DNA from: Nitrospinales bacterium
Lineage (GTDB): Bacteria > Nitrospinota > Nitrospinia > Nitrospinales > VA-1
Length of the DNA: 46,522 bases
Direction of reading: 5' to 3'
Assembly (NCBI GenBank): GCA_022450865.1
Contig: JAKUOQ010000007.1
Coordinates: 1 to 46,522 of the forward strand
How positions within the stretch are numbered: the first letter of the stretch is position 1; each line of letters starts with the position of its first letter. Below the pieces are notes generated by a model that saw nothing but the letters and a program-made list of their open reading frames with translations, was not told the origin of the DNA and made no database searches. Of this stretch, positions 24,089-32,895 are shown in pieces. A program made the translations under genes and the position numbers.

Positions 24089-27000
24089 ATGTATATTCCT
24101 TTAAATTGCCATAGCTTCTACTCCTTACTACGCGGGACGGCAAGTATCGAGAGCCTCATCCAAAGAGCTAGAGATATGGAGTTCCCCGCTCTGGCCTTGA
24201 CCGACACAAATGCAACTTATGGCGTGGTGAATTTTCAAAGAACAGCCTTATCTCATGGTATTCGCCCGATTTTTGGAGCCGAAGTCGATGATCCTAAAAC
24301 TGGAGCACATGCCGTCTTACTCGCAAAAAACCTGCAGGGCTTTGGCGAAGTGTGTAGAGTCGTTACCGACCGCAATCTAAAATCTAATTTCTCTCTGGCT
24401 CCGCGACTTCGCTATTGTAACGACGAGGTAATTATTTTGAGCCCCTCCCTGAAAATCATCGACACGGTGGCAAAAGCACGCGGCGGTCGTAATCTTGGGA
24501 TCGAACTCATACCCTGGCAAAGCGGTGAGGTTCAACGCTGGGAGTTTTCACAAAAGCATCGCATTCCGCTGGTGGCTTCGAACCGTATTTTTTTTTTAGA
24601 ACCTAAGGACTGGGAAACACACCGGCTTTTAACCGCCATTCGTCTCAATACTTCTTGTCTTTCTCTCACTGACACAATCCATCGCGAGGCGTGGCTGAAA
24701 CCGCAATCTGCTATGGAACATTTGTATCGTTATGTTCCACAAGCGCTAAAAAATACTCACCGCGTTGCCGAACAATGCGATATGACACTCCCCATCGGTC
24801 AGTTGCAGTTTCCTCCCTTCGATCTCGCCTCCGGCCAAACACATATCGGGCAGTTGCGAAGTCTCGCATGGCAGGGGATACGAAAACAATACCGTAATAC
24901 ACGCGTTCGTCAGCGCCTGCAATATGAGTTGAATATCATTGAGAAAATGCAATTAGCATCCTATTTTCTTCTGGTATGGGACATTGTTCGTGAAGCACAT
25001 CAGCGTGGCATTCCTACAGTAGGTCGCGGTTCGGCAGCAAATAGTCTCGTATGCCGGTCGCTCAATATCACGGAAGTGGATCCAATCAAAAATAATCTTT
25101 ATTTCGAGCGGTTCCTACATGAACAGCGCGAAGACTTCCCAGACATTGATATCGATTTTCCCTGGAACCGCCGTGATGAAATGATTCAATACGTCTTCGA
25201 CAAATATAAAAACGTTGCCTTGATTTCGACTCATACTCATCTCGGCATTCGGTCTTCATTACGGGAGGCAGGAAAAGCTCTGGGTATATCGGTTTTTGAC
25301 ATTGACCGTATAACCAAGCGTCTACCTCACTCCGCTGATTTAAATAATCTACGAGCAGTACGCGATACCGTTCCTGAATGCCGGAGTCTACCATTCGAAG
25401 ACCCGCCATTTTGCGACATGATCGCTGCCGCAAAAAAGATTACCGGACTACCACGTCATATCTCTATTCATTGTGGTGGACTCGTCGTCAGCACAAAACC
25501 AATCACCGATTTGATCCCACTACAAAAAACACGAAAAGGATTTGAAGTCACTCAATACGACATGTATCCCGTCAAAGATCTGGGACTGCTAAAAATTGAT
25601 CTACTAGCACAACGAGGACTCGCAGTTGAAGTCGATACTGTCCACGCCATTCAGGAGCATATTGATTTTTCATACATCGATCCAGTGACCGATCCCGCTA
25701 CCCGAACTTTGATACGCGAAGGAAAAACTATGGGTTGCTTCTATATTGAAAGCCCGGGAATGCGTAACCTCTTACAAAAACTTCGTGTGAGTTCATTTGA
25801 AGAGCTAACCGCTGCCAGCTCCATCATTCGCCCTGGTGTAGCTTCTAGCGGCATGATGCAGGCCTATATCAAACGCCACACTGGGAAGGAAACGATTACT
25901 TACTTACATCCAAAATTAAAGGAAGTGCTCTCTGAAACCTACGGCATCATGATCTATCAGGAAGACGTCCTTAAAGTAGCGCACGCGGTCGCTGGTATAA
26001 ACCTCGGCGAAGCTGAAGGACTGAGAAAGTGCATGAGCAAGAAGCGCGACTGGCAACGTATGGAAACTTATCAAGAGCGGTTCTTGAACGGAGCCAAAGA
26101 AAACGGAGTGCCTGAAAATATTCGAAAAGAAATCTGGAGCCATATTGACAGCTTTGCAGGATACTCCTTCTGCAAAGCGCATTCTGCTTCGTTCGCATTA
26201 GTCTCTTACCGGGCGGCTTATCTGAAAGCGCATTACCCAGCAGAGTTTATGGCTTCCGTACTCACTAACGAAGGTGGGTTTTATGATGCCTGTGCCTATA
26301 TCGAAGAAGCCCGAAGACTGGGAATCGTTATCCTTCCTCCGCACATCAATTACAGTCACTATGAATTTTTTGCTGAACGATCAGACGCGATTCGCATTGG
26401 ACTGATGCAAGTGCGGGGATTGAGTCGCAACACCATCGACCGGATTATTAAAATCAGAAAGGAAGAGATGTTTGAATCTATTCATCATTTTCTGGCACGC
26501 ACTGTGCCGGAATTATCCGAGGCAGAAATACTCATCCATTGTGGTGCACTCGATGGTCTTGGTCTGTCACGTCCTTCGATGTTTACCGAAGCTCTTCTAT
26601 GGCGTCGAAAGAATTCACAAACACAAACCTCGTTACCTCTGGAAATAGAACATCGATGCATTACCCTTCCCGAATTTTCTGATCCAGCAGAAACGGACAA
26701 ACTGTTAGCCGAAATCGATGCGCTCGAGTTGACGGTAAAGGCCCATCCCATGGCTTTATATGGAATCACGAATGAGCATTGGCCCGATGGTTTTACGCGA
26801 GCAAAAGATATGGCGCAAGCTAACCGCAGTTTGGTGACCATGCTCGGAATCATTGTCACCTACAAAAATACCCGTACTGCTAAAGGGGAGTTGATGAAAT
26901 TTATCAGTCTCGAAGATCCGACGGGAATATTTGAAGTCACATTGTTTCCTAAAATCTACCAACAGTTTGGACACATGCTCGCAGACAAAGGCCCTTTTAT

Positions 27001-27115
27001 AGTTAAGGGCAAAATTGAAGACGATAGCGGCAACCGAACCCTGACTGCCTTATGGTTAGGCCTTCTAACGAAAGAACCGACAAACCACTTGTTTGGACCT
27101 AAATCACCAGCGTGA
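24089..27115 (+). CDS. dnaE2: DNA polymerase III alpha-like, error-prone DnaE2/ImuC type
   Basis: A 1008-residue C-family polymerase. An N-terminal PHP domain starts LNCHSFYSLLRG. The polymerase core has VGRGSAANS at about 311-319, PDIDIDF (Asp352 and Asp354) and LLKIDLL (Asp504), so all three catalytic aspartates are present. Helix-hairpin-helix and OB domains follow (SLVTMLGIIVTY near 914). QTSLPL at 846-851 fits a beta-clamp-binding motif. Length and sequence style match DnaE2/ImuC, and a second, replicative dnaE lies at the window end. ImuC normally acts with ImuA and ImuB in mutagenic lesion bypass, but neither gene adjoins it. The coding sequence looks more GC-rich than its surroundings. 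No Shine-Dalgarno precedes the ATG. Confidence 0.85.
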   Translation: MYIPLNCHSFYSLLRGTASIESLIQRARDMEFPALALTDTNATYGVVNFQRTALSHGIRPIFGAEVDDPKTGAHAVLLAKNLQGFGEVCRVVTDRNLKSNFSLAPRLRYCNDEVIILSPSLKIIDTVAKARGGRNLGIELIPWQSGEVQRWEFSQKHRIPLVASNRIFFLEPKDWETHRLLTAIRLNTSCLSLTDTIHREAWLKPQSAMEHLYRYVPQALKNTHRVAEQCDMTLPIGQLQFPPFDLASGQTHIGQLRSLAWQGIRKQYRNTRVRQRLQYELNIIEKMQLASYFLLVWDIVREAHQRGIPTVGRGSAANSLVCRSLNITEVDPIKNNLYFERFLHEQREDFPDIDIDFPWNRRDEMIQYVFDKYKNVALISTHTHLGIRSSLREAGKALGISVFDIDRITKRLPHSADLNNLRAVRDTVPECRSLPFEDPPFCDMIAAAKKITGLPRHISIHCGGLVVSTKPITDLIPLQKTRKGFEVTQYDMYPVKDLGLLKIDLLAQRGLAVEVDTVHAIQEHIDFSYIDPVTDPATRTLIREGKTMGCFYIESPGMRNLLQKLRVSSFEELTAASSIIRPGVASSGMMQAYIKRHTGKETITYLHPKLKEVLSETYGIMIYQEDVLKVAHAVAGINLGEAEGLRKCMSKKRDWQRMETYQERFLNGAKENGVPENIRKEIWSHIDSFAGYSFCKAHSASFALVSYRAAYLKAHYPAEFMASVLTNEGGFYDACAYIEEARRLGIVILPPHINYSHYEFFAERSDAIRIGLMQVRGLSRNTIDRIIKIRKEEMFESIHHFLARTVPELSEAEILIHCGALDGLGLSRPSMFTEALLWRRKNSQTQTSLPLEIEHRCITLPEFSDPAETDKLLAEIDALELTVKAHPMALYGITNEHWPDGFTRAKDMAQANRSLVTMLGIIVTYKNTRTAKGELMKFISLEDPTGIFEVTLFPKIYQQFGHMLADKGPFIVKGKIEDDSGNRTLTALWLGLLTKEPTNHLFGPKSPA

Positions 27116-27173
27116 CTACCAGTGGTCTTTCACAGAAAAACTAAAGAACAAACTTGCTATCTAAAAATAGAGT

Positions 27174-27848
27174 TTATTCCGGTTCAGCACCCGGTTTACG
27201 TTGTACTTTGAGAGGTTCACAAATTGATTTCACAGGATCCAGAGGAACTCTTTCCACACGCACTTTCCATTGGTCAATGGATTGGGTGTTTCTTTTATAA
27301 AAATCCTGAAAGCGGCCCATGTCCCAGTTTGAAACTCTAAGGGTTCCCCATCGCTTCATTAATTTGTCGAATAGTTGGTCGTTAAAAAACAAAATCATTT
27401 TGGGATTCTGAGTCAATTTTTCGGCCAATGGGAAAAAATCTTTTGCGTGAATCGCTAAACCACTTTTTCCTAAGTTTTTAAAAACAGCTGATTGCAATTC
27501 CGACAAAGGGGAAAACCTCAATGCGCCATTGGGACTGAATGAACGAACCGGCCATCTCTCATCTGGAAAAGCATGGGCAACCTGATAATCCCCTTCAGGA
27601 ATCCCATGTGCAGCCAAAGTCTCCAAAAAAGACAAATCAATCATCCCCAGTGCGTCTTTCCCTAAAAAGCATAATCGATCGAATTTTTTATCCATCCCAG
27701 CATTCATTTTTAAAATTCCCGGGAAGTTAATATCGCCAGTCAGTTGTAAATTTATCTTAAAAGCATTTGCAATGAATGGATTACATAAAAGGAGTCCCAC
27801 TATAAAAAGAACTAAAGTTGAAACAGTTTTGGTTGAGCTATTGCTCAT
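27174..27848 (-). CDS. exported protein resembling L,D-transpeptidase (YkuD), catalytic Cys absent
   Basis: A 224-residue protein with a signal peptide (hydrophobic 9-27, IANA cleavage). The pattern GDYQVAHAF, then SGLAIHAKDF (His134), then WGTLRVSNWDMGRF (168-180) follows the YkuD layout in which a His strand precedes S-x-GC-x-R-x-x-N-x-D. The Arg, Asn and Asp are present but the catalytic Cys position is Thr169. If the resemblance is real, this is a non-catalytic peptidoglycan-binding relative. The HtrA-like gene lies 16 bp upstream on the same strand. The alternative is an unrelated exported protein; the similarity covers a short region and needs a profile search. Confidence 0.5.
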   Translation of the reverse strand: MSNSSTKTVSTLVLFIVGLLLCNPFIANAFKINLQLTGDINFPGILKMNAGMDKKFDRLCFLGKDALGMIDLSFLETLAAHGIPEGDYQVAHAFPDERWPVRSFSPNGALRFSPLSELQSAVFKNLGKSGLAIHAKDFFPLAEKLTQNPKMILFFNDQLFDKLMKRWGTLRVSNWDMGRFQDFYKRNTQSIDQWKVRVERVPLDPVKSICEPLKVQRKPGAEPE

Positions 27849-27864
27849 TTTAGCCCCTGAGTTT

Positions 27865-28929
27865 CTATTTTTGGATCTCTATCACCGCAAGAGATGAAAC
27901 TAGGTCACCTGATTTAATCTCTTTCTTTACAGATTGACTTCCTCTTTTCTTAGGACTTTCCAGGGAACTTATATATAGAGAAAACACCCGCTGCAGATAA
28001 GAGGACTTCAAAGCAATCTCTCCCTGTGGAGCCATTCCTGCAGCCTGAAAATTTTTAATGATTTCTGAAGATGAAAGAACAATACCTACAGCCTGATTTC
28101 CATCGTTCAATAATGGCATTCCCTCAACACTTTTCTCATGCAGCTCAAGCTCAAAAATATTCTTGTCGTTCATAATGGCGCGCAATGCTTCCAACTTCCC
28201 TGTTAATACTTTATTTTTTGCGTCGATAAACTGGACAGAATCTTGCGGCTGAAGGACTGAGGAATCCCCAAATACCAGCCCTGTCGGAGGAGATTTCAAG
28301 TCCAACTTTAAAAGAGCCAGGTCATAGATAATATAACGCTTTACTACTTTTGCTTGATAAACAGACTGATTGACAAATCGGACTCGCACCTCATCCGCTT
28401 TACCGAGGTTATGTAACAAGGTAAACAGGTAACCTTTTTCTCCGAATAGGAAACCATTTCCAATGCGAGTCCAGGTCAGCTTCTGGACTAAGGGATGAAG
28501 AGTTTCCAAGTCCTCAAACTCTTTCGAATTCAGATCAAACATGGCATAGGTTTTTTTAAGGTTTTTCTGGATAATGGCAAGATTAATTTTGTCATCCTGC
28601 GAGTAAAGTTTTTCAGCAAGACGTAAATGATGAGCAGCTTTTACCCCATCTTTAAGTTTGAAGTACATAACAGCCAATCCGTGGTGGGCGTTAGCCCAAT
28701 CCTTTTTTAATCGGAGTGCCTGTCTGTAAGATTGAATTGCCTTAGTATACTGAGCATTGAGAGACTGCTCAAACGCCTGCGAATACCACTCTTCTGCTGT
28801 TGTAGCACTTGCTCCACGAGAGACTGACGAAGCAATTAGAACAACACCAAAAAAGAGAATGAGAGATTTTAAATGAATAGGATAGTCGATAACTGATAAA
28901 ATGTTGTCGTATCTATTTAATTTCAGCAA
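27865..28929 (-). CDS. TPR protein with HtrA-like protease domain lacking the catalytic Ser
   Basis: A 354-residue exported or membrane-anchored protein (hydrophobic 20-36). Residues about 45-125 carry tetratricopeptide-like repeats (EWYSQAFEQSLNAQYTKAI, then NAHHGLAVMYFKL). Residues 150-310 follow a DegP/HtrA trypsin fold: NGFLFGEKGYLFTLLHNL (His173), DLALLKL (Asp203), VFGDSSVLQPQDSV, and SVEGMPLLNDG where active proteases have GNSGGPLLN. The Ser position is Glu269, so it is probably a pseudoprotease. The start is TTG with AGAGGT upstream. A binding or scaffold role in the periplasm is likely. Confidence 0.68.
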   Translation of the reverse strand: MLKLNRYDNILSVIDYPIHLKSLILFFGVVLIASSVSRGASATTAEEWYSQAFEQSLNAQYTKAIQSYRQALRLKKDWANAHHGLAVMYFKLKDGVKAAHHLRLAEKLYSQDDKINLAIIQKNLKKTYAMFDLNSKEFEDLETLHPLVQKLTWTRIGNGFLFGEKGYLFTLLHNLGKADEVRVRFVNQSVYQAKVVKRYIIYDLALLKLDLKSPPTGLVFGDSSVLQPQDSVQFIDAKNKVLTGKLEALRAIMNDKNIFELELHEKSVEGMPLLNDGNQAVGIVLSSSEIIKNFQAAGMAPQGEIALKSSYLQRVFSLYISSLESPKKRGSQSVKKEIKSGDLVSSLAVIEIQK

Positions 28930-28977
28930 GATTTTTGACCTCTATAATGTTGTCTGGAAAGTTTTGAGAGGTGCTTT

Positions 28978-29160
28978 ATGGTTGAAAAGCTTAAATCTAT
29001 TAAAGATTCTGATATTTTGACTCAGCCCGTTGCCTGTATATCTTTAGACTCTTCTGCCCGCAATACCGTTAAACAAATAAATAGTTCTTATTTTTTGGGC
29101 TTGCCTAGTGTTACAAACCATATCGTTATAGGTATTATATCTGATCGGGATATTTTATAA
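28978..29160 (+). pseudogene. half CBS-domain fragment
   Basis: A 60-codon frame whose product looks like the first half of a CBS domain: DILTQPVACISLDSSA at the start and HIVIGIISDRDIL at the end, matching the usual VGIISERDLL strand, where it stops. A complete CBS domain needs a further helix and normally a second copy. Nothing similar continues in any frame after the TAA. AGAGGTG sits six bases before the ATG, so it may still be translated. The best reading is a truncated remnant of a CBS gene; a functional micro-protein is the alternative. Confidence 0.5.
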
Positions 29161-29336
29161 TTATTTATACAGGGTGAAAACCTGAAAAACAGCTCCAACC
29201 ACCGTGTCTATGACACAGATTGTTGTCATCATCTGATTTTTCTTTCATTTCTTGAAAAGTACATGATTACTTATTAAGCAAAACTCACTAAAAGGCCTTA
29301 CGTTGAGCTTTCGATAGTTTTTTATAAAAATTTTAA

Positions 29337-29933
29337 ATGACTCCAACAAACCATTCTATTACTTCATCTGAACGCGAAGGTTTAACCTGGGCTAAAGTCT
29401 CGCGCTTTCTTTCTCTTCCCTTCCAACCTTCACGGTTATCAACGTATCTCGCGGCAAAACGCTTCGATGAAGTTCCATTAAATACTCTCTTACAGGATGG
29501 CATAAAAGGAGTTTTGATAGATGCGGACGGCACAATAGGTCCGCATCACACACGTGATATCGATGCATCTATATTGGCTCACATACAAAAAATGCTACAG
29601 CAGGGATTACAAGTGGCAATTTATACAAACGCTGCAGAAGATCGTTTTCAACCTCTTGAAAAGCTCGGCGTTAAAGTTGTAAAAAATGTGCCACCTAAAC
29701 CGGCTCGCGCTGGGTTCGAAATCGCCATGAAAGAGTTTCTCGGATTAAACGATCCTTTTAAAATTTGTATGATCGGCGACAACTATATTACCGATGGAGG
29801 AGCCATTGACGTAGGTATGCGTTTCATCTATATTCAGCCGATAACGGGGAACGAACCTTTTATTCATGCGTTAACCCGTTATCTAGCTTATCTATGTGCC
29901 CGTATTTACGGAAAAATCCCGCGATCCCACTAA
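29337..29933 (+). CDS. HAD-superfamily phosphatase, YqeG-like
   Basis: A 198-residue protein with the HAD nucleophile motif DADGT (Asp62 and Asp64), a threonine motif IYTNAAED near residue 97, a conserved Lys in PPKPARAGF and the acidic motif IGDNYITDGGA near residue 142. The order and the KP-x-x-GF pattern match the YqeG/subfamily IIIA group, which includes phosphatidylglycerophosphate phosphatases. The extra N-terminal 40 residues are not part of the domain, and the real start may be downstream since no Shine-Dalgarno precedes this ATG. Likely substrates are phosphorylated lipids or small metabolites; this is inferred. Confidence 0.75.
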   Translation: MTPTNHSITSSEREGLTWAKVSRFLSLPFQPSRLSTYLAAKRFDEVPLNTLLQDGIKGVLIDADGTIGPHHTRDIDASILAHIQKMLQQGLQVAIYTNAAEDRFQPLEKLGVKVVKNVPPKPARAGFEIAMKEFLGLNDPFKICMIGDNYITDGGAIDVGMRFIYIQPITGNEPFIHALTRYLAYLCARIYGKIPRSH

Positions 29934-30006
29934 CTTTCACAAATGGGTTTACTTCTTAGCTAATTACAAGAATAATAGCCCTGTATTATCATGAACCACC
30001 CAAATT

Positions 30007-30480
30007 ATGGAAAACGAACAAATTCAAGAGTATTGCGAGGAAGCATTAAAGGTTTCCAAAGTGAATGGCATACAGAATGGGCTTTCTTACCTGATTGGGG
30101 AAAAGTTTAGAAGGAGTTTTCTACAACTCAAAAAGGCGCGTAAAAAACTCCAATTTCTATATCCGAGTGAAGAGACTTCTAACGTTCACCCCTTAGATAA
30201 AGGGGGCCGTGCTCTAAAAATGAGTTATGCCCTAACCGTTCAGGAACATTACAGCGTACCACTAGAGCAGGTTAAACATTATGAACTCTTTCTAAAAGAG
30301 TTCGTTGTCGGCATCAAGAACACATTCTCGCTAAAAGATATTCAAAACTATTTCGATTCTTCACCGCAGTTGGGTTCACTAGAGCAGGGGTCATCGAATC
30401 AGGATTTGGATTTTGCTATTGTTTTACAGGAAGCCGAAGAAATCCTTGCCACAGAAGATATTAAAAGACTATTTTTTTAA
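30007..30480 (+). CDS. hypothetical protein, 157 aa
   Basis: A soluble, mostly helical protein with no signal peptide or membrane segment and no motif I recognise. It is rich in Glu, Lys and Leu, with two helical regions around residues 30-50 and 75-105. Codon use looks like that of its neighbours. It lies 73 bp after the HAD gene and 30 bp before a tiny membrane protein on the same strand, so it may be transcribed with both. Confidence 0.55.
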   Translation: MENEQIQEYCEEALKVSKVNGIQNGLSYLIGEKFRRSFLQLKKARKKLQFLYPSEETSNVHPLDKGGRALKMSYALTVQEHYSVPLEQVKHYELFLKEFVVGIKNTFSLKDIQNYFDSSPQLGSLEQGSSNQDLDFAIVLQEAEEILATEDIKRLFF

Positions 30481-30510
30481 GAATCCGTTTCTATTGATGG
30501 TAAAAATTAT

Positions 30511-30684
30511 ATGGGTCAAGAACCTGAACCAGTTTTAAAACAAAGAACACGACTTATAATTGCATTTATAATTCTTTGTGCAGCATCGGTCCTGATATTA
30601 TTCACAGGTCCTGGGTTTAATTTCATATGGCAGGTCATCCTCTCCGGTATTCTCTTCTTCTTCCTCTTTTGGTTGATAACCTAA
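30511..30684 (+). CDS. small membrane protein, 57 aa
   Basis: A 57-codon frame starting MGQEPEPVLKQRTR, with two hydrophobic segments (LIIAFIILCAASVLILF at about 15-31 and FIWQVILSGILFFFLFW at about 38-54) split by a GPG turn, ending at tandem stops TAA TAG. The charge distribution (basic before the first segment) fits a helical hairpin in the inner membrane. No strong ribosome-binding site is seen. The composition is too organised to be likely noise. It converges with the coiled-coil membrane gene four bases away. Confidence 0.5.
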   Translation: MGQEPEPVLKQRTRLIIAFIILCAASVLILFTGPGFNFIWQVILSGILFFFLFWLIT

Positions 30685-30688
30685 TAGA

Positions 30689-31225
30689 CTAACGAATTAA
30701 GAGCCAGACCACTCCTAATAGTGCCAACGTAGCCAGGCCTATAGAAAGGCTTGAAAAGGTTTTTGCGGTAGGTAGTTCGCGATCCAGTTTTTCTTCAACA
30801 GGTGCTAATGAGGCCTGAATCGTTTTTTTGAATTCTTCTTTAACTTCATTGAGTATTTCCATTTTTATAAACCGGGTATTTTCTGCCACCAGTTTATCAA
30901 GGTCAGCGAGGATTGTTTCTGAAATTTCCGGCGTGGCTTTTTTCAGCTCTTCTCGAACCGCTTCCAAACTGTCTTCGTTCAATCGTCGCATTTTCCGATC
31001 GATTTCTTCCATCTTAGTGTGAATCGCTTTCTCGACCTTGGGCGCAATGTTTTCCTGAATCAGTTCCATAGAATCTCGCGCATTTGCCAAGGATTCATGT
31101 AGATGTTCCTGAATTTCTTCTTCAAGAGCTTCTTTTCGAGATTCTACATGCTCTATCAAAATATCCAGACGTTGTTGAGTCTCTGATATTTTTCGGAAAT
31201 CCTCTTGATTATTAGAATCAGTCAT
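30689..31225 (-). CDS. coiled-coil protein with C-terminal membrane anchor
   Basis: A 178-residue acidic, nearly all-helical protein. Heptad-like spacing of hydrophobics runs from about residue 10 to 145 (for example RLDILIEHVESRKEALEEEI), and one membrane segment is at the extreme C-terminus (about 158-176, LSIGLATLALLGVVWLLI), followed by Arg. This is a tail-anchored layout with a cytoplasmic coiled coil. No enzyme motif is present. Similar proteins act as scaffolds or are simply uncharacterised. It stands alone on its strand, divergent from xerC. Confidence 0.7.
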   Translation of the reverse strand: MTDSNNQEDFRKISETQQRLDILIEHVESRKEALEEEIQEHLHESLANARDSMELIQENIAPKVEKAIHTKMEEIDRKMRRLNEDSLEAVREELKKATPEISETILADLDKLVAENTRFIKMEILNEVKEEFKKTIQASLAPVEEKLDRELPTAKTFSSLSIGLATLALLGVVWLLIR

Positions 31226-31396
31226 AACTTTCCCTATATTTTTGTCAATTTAACATTAGATGGAGTTTAAAAAAATGAATCGAGATAATTATGAACTCAA
31301 TATCCGATAGATTCAAATAGTAATAGCGGGACCCCGGCCTTGACTTCTGTATAGCATTGAATTACCTTTGTAGCATTGATAAATAAGAGGTTATTT

Positions 31397-32311
31397 GTGG
31401 AATATTATATCAAGGAATTCACGGATTATTTGGTGGCAGAGAAAAATGCCTCGCCCCACACAATTGAAAGTTATCTCAATGACATTTCGCAGTTTCAGGA
31501 ATTCCTAAAAAAGTCAGAACATGCAGGAAAATTCTTTGACTTTAAAATAGAATCCATAGACCGGTTAGCCGTCCGTTCCTATTTGTCATTTTTATATGAT
31601 AAAAAGTTTTCTGCCTCTACTATGCGCAGAAAGCTTTCCACTCTGAGTTCATTTTTCCGTTTTCTGTGTCGCGAAGGTCATTTAAAAAATAATGTTGTTA
31701 AAACCGTTCTTGCACCTAAAACGGAAAATAAATTGCCGTCCTTTCTTTCTATTGATGAAATGTTTCGTCTAATAGATTTGCCTAAAGGAGATGGTTTTTT
31801 AGCCCTTCGTGACCGAGCCATGCTGGAGTTATTTTACAGCACCGGGGTAAGAGTCAGCGAGTTGGTATCAATAAAAACTGAGGACCTGAGCCGTGCAACA
31901 CAAATTGTTAAAGTGCTTGGAAAAGGGGGGAAGGAAAGGCTTCTTCCTTTTGGACACAAATGTAGTGAAGCACTGGCAAAATATATAAAAGCCCGAACAG
32001 AAAAATTAAGCTCCGCCAAAATAAATACTGAATTTTTATTTTTAAATTACCGAGGCAAAAATATTTCCACCCGAGGAGTTAGGAAAATCATTGGAAAGTA
32101 CGTCACAACAGGAAATTTCCCTGAGAAAGTTTCTCCTCATTCAATCCGCCATTCCTTTGCCACCCATTTACTAGAAGGCGGAGCAGACCTTCGGTCTATT
32201 CAGGAATTGCTAGGTCACGCAAGCCTTTCCACCACACAAAAATACACGCACCTAACGATTGACAAACTAGTAGAAACGTATGATCGGGCACATCCACGCG
32301 CAAAAGAATAA
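31397..32311 (+). CDS. xerC: tyrosine recombinase XerC
   Basis: A 304-residue site-specific recombinase. The N-terminal SAM-like domain begins EYYIKEFTDYLVAEKNASPHTIESY. The catalytic domain has Arg in GVRVSEL, Lys in LGKGGKERLLPF, then HSIRHSFATHLL, LLGHASLSTTQKYTHL, giving the full R-K-H-R-H-Y set. I chose the GTG at 31397 because AAGAGG is six bases upstream and family members start here; an in-frame TTG seven codons earlier is less likely. The gene precedes hslV and hslU as in the codV-clpQ-clpY order of Bacillus, which points to the chromosome-dimer recombinase and not a mobile-element integrase. Confidence 0.9.
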   Translation: MEYYIKEFTDYLVAEKNASPHTIESYLNDISQFQEFLKKSEHAGKFFDFKIESIDRLAVRSYLSFLYDKKFSASTMRRKLSTLSSFFRFLCREGHLKNNVVKTVLAPKTENKLPSFLSIDEMFRLIDLPKGDGFLALRDRAMLELFYSTGVRVSELVSIKTEDLSRATQIVKVLGKGGKERLLPFGHKCSEALAKYIKARTEKLSSAKINTEFLFLNYRGKNISTRGVRKIIGKYVTTGNFPEKVSPHSIRHSFATHLLEGGADLRSIQELLGHASLSTTQKYTHLTIDKLVETYDRAHPRAKE

Positions 32312-32364
32312 TCTCCTTCGAATAAAATCTTTATTTTTCCTGAGTTACAAGTACAATACCCAAT

Positions 32365-32892
32365 ATGATGCATGCAACAACAATATTAGCTGTCCGCCAT
32401 AAGGGCAAAATCGTTATCGGCGGGGATGGTCAGGTGAGCCTTGGCAATACAGTAATGAAACATACTGCCAGTAAAGTAAGGCGAATATTTAACAATAAAG
32501 TCGTTGGAGGATTTGCTGGTTCGACCGCGGATGCATTTTCCCTGTTTGAGCGCTTCGAAGAAAAATTAGAAAAGTTTCAAGGGAACCTCTACAGATCTGC
32601 AGTCGAGATGGCCAAAGACTGGAGAACCGATAAAATGTTGCGCCGACTTGAAGCAATGCTCATCGTGGCCGACAAAGAACACTTCCTTTTATTATCGGGG
32701 ACAGGAGATGTAATCGAACCTGACGATGGGATACTAGCTATAGGCTCAGGAGGAATGTTTGCCCTTTCTGCCGCCAAAGCTTTGGTCACCCACAGCAATC
32801 TCTCTGCTCGTGAAATTGTTGAAGAAGCAATGAAAATTACAGAAACCATTTGTATTTATACCAATTCAAACCTCACGATTGAGGAACTGTAG
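32365..32892 (+). CDS. hslV: ATP-dependent protease HslV (ClpQ) peptidase subunit
   Basis: A 175-residue proteasome-beta-like peptidase. The N-terminus [11 protein letters not shown] is processed in this family to expose the catalytic threonine (Thr5 here), and GDGQVSLGN follows as usual. [18 protein letters not shown] and [16 protein letters not shown] are also typical. Two HslV hexameric rings form the core of the HslUV protease, which degrades misfolded and regulatory proteins. It lies 53 bp after xerC and 3 bp before hslU, in one operon. Either of the two adjacent ATGs could be the start. Confidence 0.95.
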   Translation: MMHATTILAVRHKGKIVIGGDGQVSLGNTVMKHTASKVRRIFNNKVVGGFAGSTADAFSLFERFEEKLEKFQGNLYRSAVEMAKDWRTDKMLRRLEAMLIVADKEHFLLLSGTGDVIEPDDGILAIGSGGMFALSAAKALVTHSNLSAREIVEEAMKITETICIYTNSNLTIEEL

Positions 32893-32895
32893 TCC

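Noticed and set aside
31397-32311. Tyrosine recombinase as a sign of a mobile element
   Set aside because: Length, motifs and the hslVU neighbourhood identify housekeeping XerC. No attachment-site repeats or phage genes are nearby.
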